Part shown: in pieces, positions 1-16,210 of the stretch
Layout of the letters: each line of letters starts with the position of its first letter
Numbering within the stretch: position 1 is the first letter of the stretch
DNA from: Sphaeroforma sirkka
Taxonomy: Eukaryota; Opisthokonta; Ichthyosporea; Ichthyophonida
Direction of reading: 5' to 3'
NCBI GenBank assembly: GCA_001586965.3
Contig: LUCW03001767.1
Location: 1 to 25,918, forward strand
DNA: 25,918 nt
Translations under genes and position numbers: made by a program
The notes under the pieces: generated by a model
Database searches by the model: none
Seen by the model: only the letters and a program-made list of their open reading frames with translations
What the model was told of the DNA's origin: nothing

Positions 1-326
1 TTTATGCATGGTGAGCAAATTGAGAATTGGGAATTATGAAGTATGCAGCGCAATTTTTGGGCCATTAAGAAATATTCTATTTCTTAATTAAGAAAGAAGG
101 ATTAAGGCAGGTTATATACTTATTAAAAAATCGTGTATGATATCTTTTTTTAAAAATTTTAAGAATTATTAATAATCATGTATACCGATATCTGAAGAAA
201 TTTTAAGAACCGGTACTTATTTTATAGTTGCAATACGACATCGTATTTGAACCGATTGGAATCCCTACCGGTTCAAATACAATGTCGCACCGCATTTATA
301 GAACAATGGCAATGGCCACTATGGAG

Positions 327-329
<3 letters not shown>

Positions 330-364
<35 letters not shown>
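330..364. repeat. (TA)n microsatellite
   Basis: About 17 uninterrupted TA dinucleotides. The short open frame across it encodes only an Ile-Tyr run and is not a gene. Confidence 0.95.
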
Positions 365-368
<4 letters not shown>

Positions 369-407
369 ACATGCATACTCACATACCTAAATAGTTGCAT
401 TAATGTC

Positions 408-463
408 AATCAACCTTTTTTACTGAAAAGATAGTACTATGATCAACCTTTTGACAAAAGGTT
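408..463. repeat. Repeated hairpin-forming unit GATCAACCTTTT
   Basis: Two adjacent diverged units begin (G)ATCAACCTTTT and are followed by an A-rich AAAAGG/AAAAGA arm and a (G)TACTATGAT or GTTGCAACTA tail. The second forms a perfect hairpin at 445-463, with arms AACCTTTT and AAAAGGTT and loop GAC. A third copy lies at 823-856 and ends GCACTATGATC. The function is unknown; they may be remnants of a small dispersed repeat. Confidence 0.6.
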
Positions 464-959
464 GCAACTACACTTTATCTGAAATATGCTACAGCAGGAT
501 TATAAGCCTATTATTCATCCCTAAGTTCGTGTGTGTATGCCGTACTATATGTATATAGTATGTGTGCTCATCAATAGCTATTTCAAAGGAGTGAAAGTGA
601 CGATTCAAGATATCTTTCTGTCCTGACAAAAGTGTGCTATAATGCTTTATGGACCCTAACCCCGTCTTTTGGTTGAAATCGTTGTAAATTGATTTACATA
701 CGTCAAATTGGGTCCAAATCGTACATAAAGGTCCGATATAAATAGTTCCAACATTGTTGCAAGTTATGTATACATATATTGATCACATCATGTCTATATT
801 CGCGAAAAGGTGTGATTCCAACGATCAACCTTTTTTGGAAAAGGTAGCACTATGATCTACCATTTATTTATTTGGTCGATACTTACTACTATATTCAAAA
901 AAAAAAATTGTATGTATCATGTTATATTTACCTGCCATCAATCCATCATCACAATCCTG

Positions 960-1175
960 AATTCACACATGTTCACTTCTATCATTGGTTCATGTTCACA
1001 GTTTATAAATCACGAATAAAAAAACATAAGCAAAAGATATAATGTTATTAGAATGACAGATGTTTGCACTATTTTAAGATCATAATTCACACATGTTCAC
1101 TTCAATCACTGTTTCATGTTCACGTTTATAAATCACGATAATAGAATGCCAGGTGTTTGCACATTTCGTCCACTG
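960..1175. repeat. Tandem direct duplication, two diverged copies
   Basis: Both copies start AATTCACACATGTTCACTTC, at 960 and 1084. Both continue through TTCATGTTCAC, GTTTATAAATCACGA, a TAGAATG motif and a TGTTTGCAC motif. The second copy lacks about 35 bases of the A-rich middle of the first. No coding potential is visible. Confidence 0.8.
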
Positions 1176-1708
1176 GCCATGCTATAATCTTGTCCTACTT
1201 GTTCGTTGTGAATAGTTATTGATGATTTATACTGAGCACAGCTTTGAAGTTGTGGTCTGTTAAAGCTGTATTTTAGTATGTATTTAATTATTTATTCGTA
1301 GTGGTAAGATCCATCACATGTGTAGTCGTGTACACAAGCGCCAAATAATATTTTTTAAGAAATATGAATGTTATCTCACTTAATATGTCGTTCATTATTA
1401 AGAAATTATCTTGAAACAAAAAATTGTCTTAATTAAGAAATAGGAAGTACGCATGAGGAATTTATTATTAAGTACCACCGCTTTGACACGATTAGTATCT
1501 TATTCTTAATTAATAATCACGTAGCGAAAAAAAATGGGTTAAAGTTTTGGATTCTGCCGATTTTGGGTAAAGGATTAATAGGAATTGGGTTCAGATTCTT
1601 AATTAAGAAAAAAAAAAGAATCATGTGCTTTCCCAAAATGCAATAAGAAAACGTACAGATCGTTACATAATAATGACATGGTAGCTCAGGTCATGATTAA
1701 TGACCGTG

Positions 1709-1737
1709 ATGAGTGATCACCTGACCGAGGAACACAT
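1709..1737 (+). repeat. Left terminal inverted repeat
   Basis: The core GAGTGATCACCTGACCGAGG (1711-1730) recurs in reverse complement at the right end, and the match is perfect over 29 bases. It contains the palindrome GTGATCAC. Confidence 0.85.
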
Positions 1738-1927
1738 TTTTTCGAAAATAAATATGGCGAAAAATTGACATATTACTATTTTAAAATAATAAATATGCAC
1801 TGAAAACGCAAGTGTAAAATAATATGATATGAAATTTGGAAAAAATACGTACGACGAGTGTTGAATTCAGAAATATGGCAAAAATAATAATATTTGGTAT
1901 GCAAAAATTGAAATAAGCCGTATTTAA

Positions 1928-2088
1928 AAATATGCCTTAAATATGCCATATTTCTAAAATATGCCATATTTTTTTATAAATATGACATATTTCTAAAATA
2001 AGCCATATTTCTGAAATATGGCATATTTATAAAATATGGCATATTTAAGAAATATGGCATATTTACGAAATATGCCGTATGTATTTAC
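1928..2088. repeat. Subterminal palindromic array, AAATATGCC/GGCATATTT
   Basis: About eight imperfect units of 20-23 bp alternate ATATTTCTAAAATATGCC-like and ATATTTATAAAATATGGC-like forms. Each junction makes a short palindrome such as AAATATGGCATATTT. Similar units recur near the other end of the element, at about 3650-3720, and once near 2396-2424. Confidence 0.85.
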
Positions 2089-2424
2089 AATATATATATA
2101 TTTTATGAACCACAAGATATAGTATATTTCACGGCTGTAGTATAAAAAATTGTATAGGCATATAGCCTGTATTTTGCAGTTTTATCACCGGATTTTTATA
2201 TGCATATTGACTGTATTTTGTTGCTAGACTAGAATAATTATATAGGCAGAATGGCTGTAGTTTGTAGCTATATTCAAGGAATTGTACAGGTGTATAGTAA
2301 CTGGTTTATAGCTGATGTAATAAAATATCGCATATACATTTTATTTCATATACTATATTATATAATATATTTCGTGAATATGAATATAGTATATATGGCA
2401 CATTTCTGAAATATACCATATTTC

Positions 2425-2427
<3 letters not shown>

Positions 2428-2502
<75 letters not shown>
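2428..2502. repeat. (TA)n microsatellite inside the inverted-repeat element
   Basis: About 37 TA dinucleotides. They are followed at 2533-2550 by the palindrome ATGGACATATATGTCCAT and near 2557-2578 by a hairpin with arms ATAGTTG and CAACTAT. Confidence 0.95.
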
Positions 2503-2504
<2 letters not shown>

Positions 2505-3639
2505 TCGTCTGTATATATATATGTGTGTTTTCATGGACATATATGTCCATATATATAGTTGTATAGCTTCGCAACTATGCGTGAAAAACCCTGTCTTTTA
2601 AACTATACCAAATAGGACGAAATAACATCAAAAATACAAACCTACATGTTGGACACCCTTTTTGACACTACTGTAGTCAGGTTATGCCCGAAAAACGCTT
2701 TTTCATAATACATGTCAATTCGAGATTTGGTCTCCGGAGCGCATCCTGGTCACAGAAGACATAATCCACACTTGTCACATATCCTGCCAAAAGGAACATT
2801 GTGAACTTCGTAGTTCACAGGCATACAAGTAATTGTTCACACCTATCAATAGTATTGTCCTTGAGCTCTGTTACTAATTTCAGAGCTATCGTACCAGTAG
2901 TATAGCGTCAGTTGCAATTTGACCTGTTTCTGCTCGATGCATTTTGACCACCTTTGTCAAAAAAGGTGGCAAATTGTTACCAATTTGAAAATTGATTGAT
3001 TCTTGGTACAAATAAAGGTGGCAAGAAAAAGTTATTTCAGTTTTATACTTTGGTGTTGAAATACTGACAAGCAATCGCACACATTATATACACAAGTCAA
3101 CACATAGAGCGTTAGTTTATTTGACTTGTATACAGTGACAATATGAGCCCACATGCCCAAATATGCCACCCCAGTGCACAGTATCCAAGTGCAGCTTATT
3201 AAATATTTATATCTTCCTGCTTCACTGCTAAATGATCTCTGTCGAGTTCTATAACTTAGAATGATGACATTACAAAAGTGTTTTGATGTCATATAACACA
3301 TGATTTATTTATTATATAGATCTTTTACCTTTTTAGTGTACATAAGCCAAGTGTATGCTTTATATATATGCTCATACTTAGTAGATTACTATACTACGTT
3401 TTGCATATGTGTTGTGCATACACAAGGACTGTTTATTAATGTGTTTTAAACTTTATCAACTATCGTCCCACATAATAAATAGCAAGCTGTCAATACATAA
3501 TAATATGAAGTTGTATTTATGTGGAAATTTAGGCGAAATAAGAAATATGAGGAATTATACAAGAGAAATAATAAATAAATATGTAACATATATATATTTG
3601 GAAAAATAATAAATATGAAACATGCACGAAATATATTTT

Positions 3640-3725
3640 TAGGAAAATAATAAATATGAAATAAATATGCCATATATTTTTCATAAATATGGCATATTTC
3701 ATAAAATAATAATATGCCTAATTTT
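3640..3725. repeat. Right subterminal AAATATGCC/GGCATATTT repeats
   Basis: These units match the left array: AAATAATAAATATG twice, then AAATATGCCATAT and AAATATGGCATATTTC. Having them near both ends supports treating 1691-3852 as one element with paired subterminal binding-type repeats. Confidence 0.75.
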
Positions 3726-3814
3726 AAATATGAACATATATTTGGATTTCCTAAAGTAATAAATACGTGTATAAAACGTTGAAAATAAAAATATGCACTT
3801 TTACGTTTATTTGT

Positions 3815-3843
3815 ATGTGTTCCTCGGTCAGGTGATCACTCAT
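3815..3843 (-). repeat. Right terminal inverted repeat
   Basis: Exact reverse complement of 1709-1737 over 29 bases. The next bases outward, 3845-3852, also complement 1691-1698. Confidence 0.85.
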
Positions 3844-3852
3844 GAATCATGA

Positions 3853-5160
3853 CATCGCACATGTTTTTGTTTATTGTATTCAGAAACAATCGTTCTTTGG
3901 TTTTTTTATTTACCAAAGCCAAACGACAAAAACAAACAAAACGTCCTGCGGCCTTCAGGCATGGGGCCTTGTTGGGCTTCGTTCCCTCAGACGTTTTAGA
4001 CTTTTAGTCGGTCGTAAACTCCTGACTCCTGAGTCCAGCCATATTTTTGTTCTTTCTTTCTCTGAAACCCTCTCTATGTTTTTTTTTTTTGTTGTTTTTT
4101 TTTTTTATAAAACATCCCCTTTTTTCAATGGATTTTATACTTTTGTCCTACGGGCTACGCAGAACGGACTCGTCCGTTCTCCCAATATTTTTAGTTTTTA
4201 TTCTCTCGCTAGAGAGAAGTAGAGAACTAGTAGATGGTCATGAATTTTATCCAACTCGTCGTTAAAACCGAATTACGACTCGATAGGTTCAATCGTTGCG
4301 GTACTCGTTATTTGACTGGTCTAGAATTTTTATCTATTAATTAGATGTATTTTAAATCCTAAATATGAGTATTGTGTTCGTTTGTAGGGGGGTGGAAAGT
4401 GAGAACTGAGAAGTACGAACGTTCTTTTTTTTTTTTACCTTTTTTTTTTTTCTTATCTTCTTGAAACATTTTAAATTTATCTACTCTGGACTAGGAGTCT
4501 AGGACAGTCGACGACTGTACTCTAACTACACTATTAGAGAGAATCACCTATGTAACTCGCTATTCTCTCTTCTGACCCTGACAGCGTGAGCACCTGAGCG
4601 GTGGGCCGGAGGCAATGATCAGCTAAAAAAAAATTCTACAAATATCCCTCGGAGTCAGAGGACTATGGACGCGGGGCGGGGGAGTCGGTGGGGAGTTTCT
4701 TTGTTTGTTTTTGTTTTTTATTGCCGGTTTGTGAGTAATCTGTACTACGTAAATAATCATATATTATATATTCAAATTTCTATTCATACTATTTTTTAAA
4801 ATATTCAATTTTAACAGTCAACACAGTATTGATAGATATGTGGGTAGAACCTAAATAGCAAGAAATTAGAAGCGAGCACTGAACTCAGAAGCCAGTCAAA
4901 ACTCTGAGAGGTAATGAGGCTGTCTGAGCGCAATATACCAAATTGAAAATATACTATAAAGGGGGGCACAACGTGCATGTTCAATTACATGAGAGTCTGA
5001 GACTATAGTGTACTAACCTGAAGTGTATTCGTCGGAGAAGTATATAAATATTCATGTATAATAACTATTCTAACCATATCGGGAGTGATCGTTATAGAAA
5101 ATTGGAAGAGCACTTCGCCAAATTTCCACTACCAGAAGATAAGCTGGATTTGCATTAATC
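3853..5160. other. Gene-free stretch with T tracts and two hairpins
   Basis: No convincing exon is visible. Open frames at 3842-4265 are Phe-rich products of T runs (around 4079-4107). Other visible items are a palindrome at 4161-4180 (arms AGAACGGAC and GTCCGTTCT), a second hairpin at 4201-4218 (TTCTCTC-GCTA-GAGAGAA), and T tracts near 4427-4451. The last few hundred bases precede the arrestin gene and may include its promoter, but no clear core element stands out. Confidence 0.55.
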
Positions 5161-10623
<5,463 letters not shown>

Positions 10624-10973
10624 TAGTTGCAAAAAATCGTATACATAAACAATCGCACCCGTTAGTATACCACTGGTACTCTGTTCTGTAGTCGTTCTCA
10701 ATGTTATTCTAAATGATTTATTCCCGTCTACAAAGTGAGAGTTTGAGGTCCCTGATTGATATGACTGTCTACCTTGGCGTGAATGGATCAAGACAAACTA
10801 ACCCATCGCTGCAGAAACCGACTTCGAAAAGGGGATTGTCAAACAGAGTTTGTTTGTTACGAGTTTCTGGATATATTACCTGCCCTATATGAAGTTTTCT
10901 GCATACGGAACCGAATATCATAAATTTTACTCGTAGCTCAAGGAACCCGCCTTTAGCACTCCTCGTCTTGTGC
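10624..10973. other. Intergenic spacer between convergent genes
   Basis: 350 bases separate the stop codons of the arrestin gene (+) and the GST-like gene (-). It must hold both 3' ends. No AATAAA hexamer was noticed close to either stop, so the polyadenylation signals are unassigned. Confidence 0.6.
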
Positions 10974-13900
10974 TCACCATTCCGAATTGCAACTGAGTCT
11001 GACCATCTCCCCTGCACGTACATCGCCCTTCACACTAAACCTATGGTTACGATACACCCTCAGCGCTAGCTTGCCAGCAGGAGTTGCCTGCCATCCCTCT
11101 ACCCTTTCCATGTACAATTTCAGAGGACCTTGTAACAGATCTTCGGGGTACCTTTCTCCTCCAATTGTTGGACAGGGACTCACATCTTCCATCTCGGGTG
11201 GGGCAAGGGATGGATAAGCCAGCGATGCGAAGGTCAGATCTGCGGCTGTGAAACGATCGCCAACTAGGTACTCGCGGCCATCAGCGAGAGCCCTGTTCAC
11301 TTTGTCCATAACTGCAGAATGGGCCGAGATAGGAAGTTTGGTAGTCTATCAGGTGGTTGTCGATGCGTCGGGTGGCAAGTAGTACATGCAGGCAATATGC
11401 GCTAGGGAGTAATATTAATGTGTATACAGTTCGGACCCAATTATGTGAGTGTATAAAATATCGCCTTACAAGGCACAACAAGAAGTGATACTCAAGGAAA
11501 AGTAGGTGAATACATTCCCGTGTTCGTGCATGAAGAAGAAACTGTGTCTTAAGTCGGAATTATTTGAAGAGCCTGATGTGATCAAAAAAAAACATTGATG
11601 ACTACGGAGTACGTGGCTCGAACTGTAACAATTGGGCAATTGAATTCAAGTGAAGCGAGATAGTCAGAGCTGTGGACATGATGAATATACTATCACAGAC
11701 TAATGAACAACGTCAGAGCTGTGGACATGATGAATATACTATCACAGACTAATGAACAACGTCAAATTATTTGAAGAGCCTGATGTGATCAAAAAAAAAA
11801 AACATTGATGACTACGGAGTACGTGGCTCGAACTGTAACAATTGGGCAATTGAATTCAAGTGAAGCGAGATAGTCAGAGCTGTGGACATGATGAATATAC
11901 TATCACAGACTAATGAACAACGTCAGAGCTGTGGACATGATGAATATACTATCACAGACTAATGAACAACGTCAAATTTAAGGACATGTTGAATATACTA
12001 TCACAGACTAATGAACAACGTCAGAGCTGTGGACATGATGAATATACTATCACAGACTAATGAACAACGTCAGAGCTGTGGACATGATGAATATACTATC
12101 ACAGACTAATGAACAACGTGATACGAAACACATTTCTATCTCATTATACCTACGCACAATTACAAACCCGGTTGTATATACTTGTGAAAGTCATATATCG
12201 GAAGTTGTATCAATGATCCGGATGCAAAATATAGACTCGCTTATATGCGAAGAGTGCCGTGCAAAGACGTGAAACAAACGAGTGTGTACCAATGCTAAAT
12301 TATGTGGCAGTGACTAGGATTGTAGTCTACATTCCAGCGAGACTAAATCATTAATCAACAGCGGGACTAAAACCGTAATCAACAACGCAAAAGAAACTCG
12401 TACAACGCCTGTTTCCGACTTGATAAGCGCAATTGCTGATAGCATTTGCGGCCAAACTTACTTTCGTCGAGTTGTTGCACCAGTTCGGCCTCCTTCTCCT
12501 TGCTCAACTTGAACTTCCTTTTGATCTGTTTCCCAATCACGGGCCAAGCCTTGCTAAACAGTACCCTCTCGAGAGTCCCACCACTTTGAGCCATAAAGGG
12601 CCCGTTCATTTCAGTGAGACGCTTTTGATCGTCTTCATCGGCCTGTATGTCGCAGATCAGCATAGTTAGTGGGAATCATGGAATATTCTGAAACGGTCTG
12701 TTACCGTTGTCGATGAGGACGTACGGCTAAAGTCAGGCCAGACCGATACTATAATGGTGTTGTAGACGGCATTGGATATGCCAAACTTTCTCAAGGGTGC
12801 ACGATCCAATCGTGTGTATTTTACGACACGATGAGGCTCGTGTTAGTACTTTCATAAACTTAACGTCGCGACGTAATCGCGACTTGTTCCATGCATCATC
12901 GCGACAAAAAAATTTACTCCGATTACTTCTGTGCATTCGTTGCAGATTAAAAGAGGTGAACTGGCTCCAAATACCAAAAACACCACGCTAATACATACCA
13001 TACACAGGAGATGGGTATAGGCCCATTTTCTATCCAGAACCCCTATCGTATCCGCAAACAAGTGTTCCCATTCCAAAATCTCAATCTCGTGGCCATGTGG
13101 GTATAAAAACCCACACTCCTAGTATCGAACGAATGTTGGCAAAAATATGAGCCGGTGACAAGTACAGGCTGTCGTTTAGGAATATCCATACGACTGCAAA
13201 TAAATCTGGGTGCTCGAGAAGTGATCAAAGTGAGCAGTGTACGTCTGATCCGCAGGTAAACATCGGACGATGTTCACATACCGCACTTGTCACAAGTTGT
13301 ACAGATCACGGGTAAATTGATAGCTAAGTCTTCTCTGATACCCGTATACACACAAAACACCACTATTGCATCTGCTGGATAAATTTAGTGTAGAAGGACT
13401 TGTCAAACCGTCTGACACGACCAATTTAGAAAATCTGCATTGCAAGGCTGTGGACCAACGGAGATGCAGTATACAACATTTTGCACAATATTTGCCCACC
13501 GCCCACCCGTACTTTCCTACCTCGGGGTAAGTCTCGGAGAGATATTTAAGAATTTCATCGGAACCCTCAATCAATTGGTTTGTACTAGGCAATTTCATCA
13601 TTGGAGTAGAAGTATTCTGGAAGTCGGTTAGACGATTTGTTTGCGGCATATGCATTCCTGAGAGTATTTGTTATATTTGAGAATTATATAATCGAATTTC
13701 CTGTAGGAAGATGCAACCGAGTTTTCATATGTGATCGTCTCCGCAAAAGACGCATTCTCTGAGTATATAGCATGGGCAACAATGTACTTGAGAAAAGCAC
13801 AATAACGACGAAGTGGGCCTGTGGTGCTTATATCTCTAACTCTAAGTAAACACACCTGGAGCGTGCGAATCTTCCATGTAGTCATTCCTCAATGGAGAAA

Positions 13901-14684
13901 GATCTAGAGCCCATCTGGCCCGTTCGCTAGTGAGAAGATTTTAAGACAAAATTGTATTGGCAGGTGGTATAGTAGTTGCAGATTGATTATAATAACGTGT
14001 ACGCACTTTAAAGCATCGGAGTGACATATTCGAGATGTGAGACAGTTGTGGAACTAAATGACTTCAATGATTAAACAGCCAGCTGGGATATTATCCATCT
14101 ACACAGGCTTGTTTTAGCCGGCACAAGTCGGTCTCTAATAAACATGAGATAGATAGTCATAATCATTGCCACATTCAAGTCCGCGGACTCAACTATGATT
14201 CAACATGACTCCAGGCAAAGTACACATACTAATAATTTGTACAAATTCATCACCGAGAACCACTTATTGAAAATTCGAACACTAGAGGATTAATGGAGTC
14301 ACAAACAACGTTGCTGGTGGTCGTACCTAGGTCTGCAAAACATGCACAGCAAACTGACTACATATAACAACATACCAGATCACTCTAGATATACCAGAAA
14401 TGTGAAACGCTGATGGTGACCAGCAGAGGCTTATCGGATTTCTCATTGCTACCGTTGCAGTAGTGCATCAGATTACCAAGAACATACCTCTCTATAAAGC
14501 TTGGTGGCGCTGGTTTTTTACCTGAAAAAATTAAAAAAATACTTTAGTCCTGATTATATATACCTAAACCATTGCAGGCAAAAATTGTAGTAAGTAGAAA
14601 AATCGCAAGATCGAACGCAAACTATACAATATTATTGTTTTTGTACAACTCCCGTATTGATGTACCTTTGCATTGGGGTAACAT
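10974..14684 (-). CDS. Glutathione S-transferase-like protein, seven exons, about 299 aa
   Basis: Probably a cytosolic GST-fold enzyme (thiol conjugation or redox). Exons in reading order: 14684-14666 (tentative), 14521-14488, 13926-13856, 13657-13521, 13118-12999, 12642-12462, 11311-10974. All joins are GT..AG with matching phases, and the sum is 900 nt. The thioredoxin-like N domain shows ERARWALDLS (residues 19-28) and LIEGSDEILKYLSETYPE (70-87), where the E-G-S-D segment matches the glutathione-binding turn. The helical C domain shows LEWEHLFADTIG followed by RKWAYTHLL (exon 5), YLVGDRFTAADLTFA (202-216) and TPAGKLALRVYRNHR (264-278). These fit GSTs with an (E/K)xARWALD N terminus. The 19-nt first coding exon was chosen only because it supplies an ATG in the right phase before a donor; the true N terminus may differ. 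Substrate unknown. Confidence 0.85.
11558..12117. repeat. 49-bp minisatellite within a 207-bp duplication, in the last GST intron
   Basis: Seven 49-bp units containing GTCAGAGCTGTGGACATG start at 11663, 11712, 11873, 11922, 11971 (a variant beginning GTCAAATTTAAGGACATG), 12020 and 12069. A longer unit beginning AATTATTTGAAGAGCCTGAT starts at 11558 and again 207 bp later at 11765; its A run is 9 in the first copy and 12 in the second. The 49-bp period is not a multiple of three and the array lies in intron 6 (11312-12461), so it is not coding. Confidence 0.93.
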
Positions 14685-15936
14685 GTGTATGACAAAATCA
14701 TTCTAGGTGTGTGAACCAGTGCGTAATTCCGAAAAGAGTATAGCACACTTAAGATGTATGGAAAATGGTGGATCAATCTTTGTTCTGCCATAGCCTTCCA
14801 TGAACTACTTCGTATCATCAATTTTTATGATTTTCGACGAAATCGTTTACGTCTGCACTATATACCCCTATGGATACACCTGTAAAACTCGTCTCTGATT
14901 GTACTTCATAGGTGAAAAAAATACTCCGCTCTGGTCGAGTTCTCATAAAACAACTGACAGTGCTCAAGATTCTCAACAGCGTAAAAAACCATTCAGCGCA
15001 ATCCTTTACTGAAGTTGGCTACTACATATATGGCATGAATATAATCGATACCCAAAATAAACCATTTGTAGACAGCCGAGAGCGTATAAGGGGCATGTGC
15101 AGAGGCCTGAGATGTCAGTGTAGCGAGAGGAAAATGGATCGAAACAATAATAATGTTTATGCCACAGTATTGTTTTAATACAATTCAAACGTATCGCAGC
15201 CGCATAAAATACCTGATATGATACATACTGCCCTTTGTCATGCTACATGTATATACAGAAAAGAATCTAGAAATCACATAATTGATGCAAACTACACACC
15301 GTGCATCTGACTATCAAGTTGACAAAGGAACAAGCTGACTATCTGATCAATAAATTACATTGAAACAAGTAAACAAATTAAAAAAGTACAAACTTGTACA
15401 TTGTGCCACACACCATTCATTTGCCTGTTTTGTCTGCTCCTTTCGGCAATATGGTCATTTCAAATGCTAGCCAAGAAGACGCTTTCATTACAACACCGAC
15501 AGATTCGATTCGTTACTTGATTCTATCAGACTATCACAAGTTCATGTTCCATAAATGGTACACAATTGTACACCACATGTCCCATAATGGTACACAATTG
15601 TATATTGTGCCACACCCCGTTCTCACACCTGTTTTGACTGCTTCTTCAGGCATTATGACTATCCTTGTGAATGCTAGTCACGAAAACACTTATCACATAT
15701 TCACAACTAGATCACAAGTTCTAAAAAGCAAACGCGTAAAATGAAATGCTCATCGCATGATGAGTTTGGCCGTTCTGGTGCCGCCAAAACGAGCTTTTTC
15801 TCATTCGTATTTTTTTTTGTTAAAAATATTTATTCGTATCGTGGCTGGCTGGTGTGCATTCTTGATAGGGATAATATTATTTATTTCAAGAATGACAAGT
15901 ATGTATGTTACAATGTATGAACATATGGTATGGCTC
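14685..15936. other. Gene-free region upstream of the GST-like gene
   Basis: No convincing exon. The first part should hold the promoter of the reverse-strand GST-like gene, but no TATA box or initiator can be assigned with confidence. It also contains the diverged duplication at 15391-15720. Confidence 0.5.
15391..15720. repeat. Diverged direct duplication
   Basis: Copy 1 runs from about 15391 and copy 2 from about 15597. Both share TTGTA(C/T)ATTGTGCCACAC, CCTGTTTTG(T/A)CTGCT, AATGCTAG and a closing ATCACAAGTT. Between them TGGTACACAATTGTA occurs twice (near 15556 and 15588). Both copies fall in one frame (LYIVPH..PVL..NAS twice), but there is no ATG at the start, so coding status is doubtful. 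Confidence 0.7.
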
Positions 15937-16188
15937 TCATAGTCGCTGTAGTGGTTCAGGAAAGATTGATGGGAAGAAGTAGTCAGTAAATTCCCGTTTG
16001 AGGCTTGGGCCAAGTGAGTCGACAATGGAAGATATGCGCTGAGTCAATTCGGGCCGGTGTTGACAAAACACTGATACTATCGAATGTTCCATATATTCGC
16101 ATGCTGACCTACTAAGTAGAGTACCCACCTCTGTGGTACGGATCGGGTCTGCGTCGTGTAGTGCCGCAGAATGGGTTAGTGTAGAGTA
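15937..16188 (-). pseudogene. Protein-like open segment, unknown product
   Basis: Open on the reverse strand for about 83 codons with no suitable ATG near its start; the frame is bounded upstream by a TAA at 16189-16191. It includes CQHRPELTQRISSIVDSLGP and ends FFPSIFPEPLQRL. Residue use looks more protein-like than surrounding shadow frames. It lies just downstream, on the same strand, of a non-LTR-like fragment and may be another piece of the same or a related element. An isolated exon cannot be excluded. Confidence 0.3.
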
Positions 16189-16210
16189 TTAAATACCGAG
16201 AAGGACCAGC

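Larger units (their letters stand above)
1..1690. other. Gene-free AT-rich flank
   Basis: No open frame here looks like protein; the longest runs are short and low in complexity. It contains a (TA)n microsatellite, a repeated hairpin unit, a roughly 100-bp direct duplication (listed separately) and several copies of the palindrome TTCTTAATTAAGAA or a shortened form (81-94, 1427-1438, 1596-1609). Confidence 0.7.
1691..3852. mobile_element. Putative non-autonomous DNA element with 29-bp terminal inverted repeats
   Basis: The segment is bounded by a perfect 29-bp inverted repeat (1709-1737 and 3815-3843). The pairing extends outward to TCATGATT at 1691-1698 and its complement at 3845-3852, with unequal spacers of 10 and 1 bases. 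The interior is AT-rich. It carries subterminal arrays of AAATATGCC/GGCATATTT palindromes near both ends, a 75-bp (TA)n tract, and no open frame resembling a transposase. Long TIRs with subterminal repeats and no transposase are typical of non-autonomous class II elements, so mobility is inferred. A target-site duplication is not clear: only AT abuts both sides if the repeat starts at GAGTGATC. The superfamily is not assigned. Confidence 0.65.

Noticed and set aside
3842..4265. A 126-codon forward frame and a partly overlapping one
   Set aside because: They are Phe-rich because of T tracts, have no domain pattern, and begin inside the inverted repeat of the upstream element.
11558..12117. CRISPR-like array
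   Set aside because: The units are contiguous with no unique spacers between them, and the locus is a eukaryotic intron.
12060..12272. A 70-codon forward frame starting in the minisatellite
   Set aside because: It starts within the 49-bp repeat, lies antisense in the GST intron and has no recognisable features.
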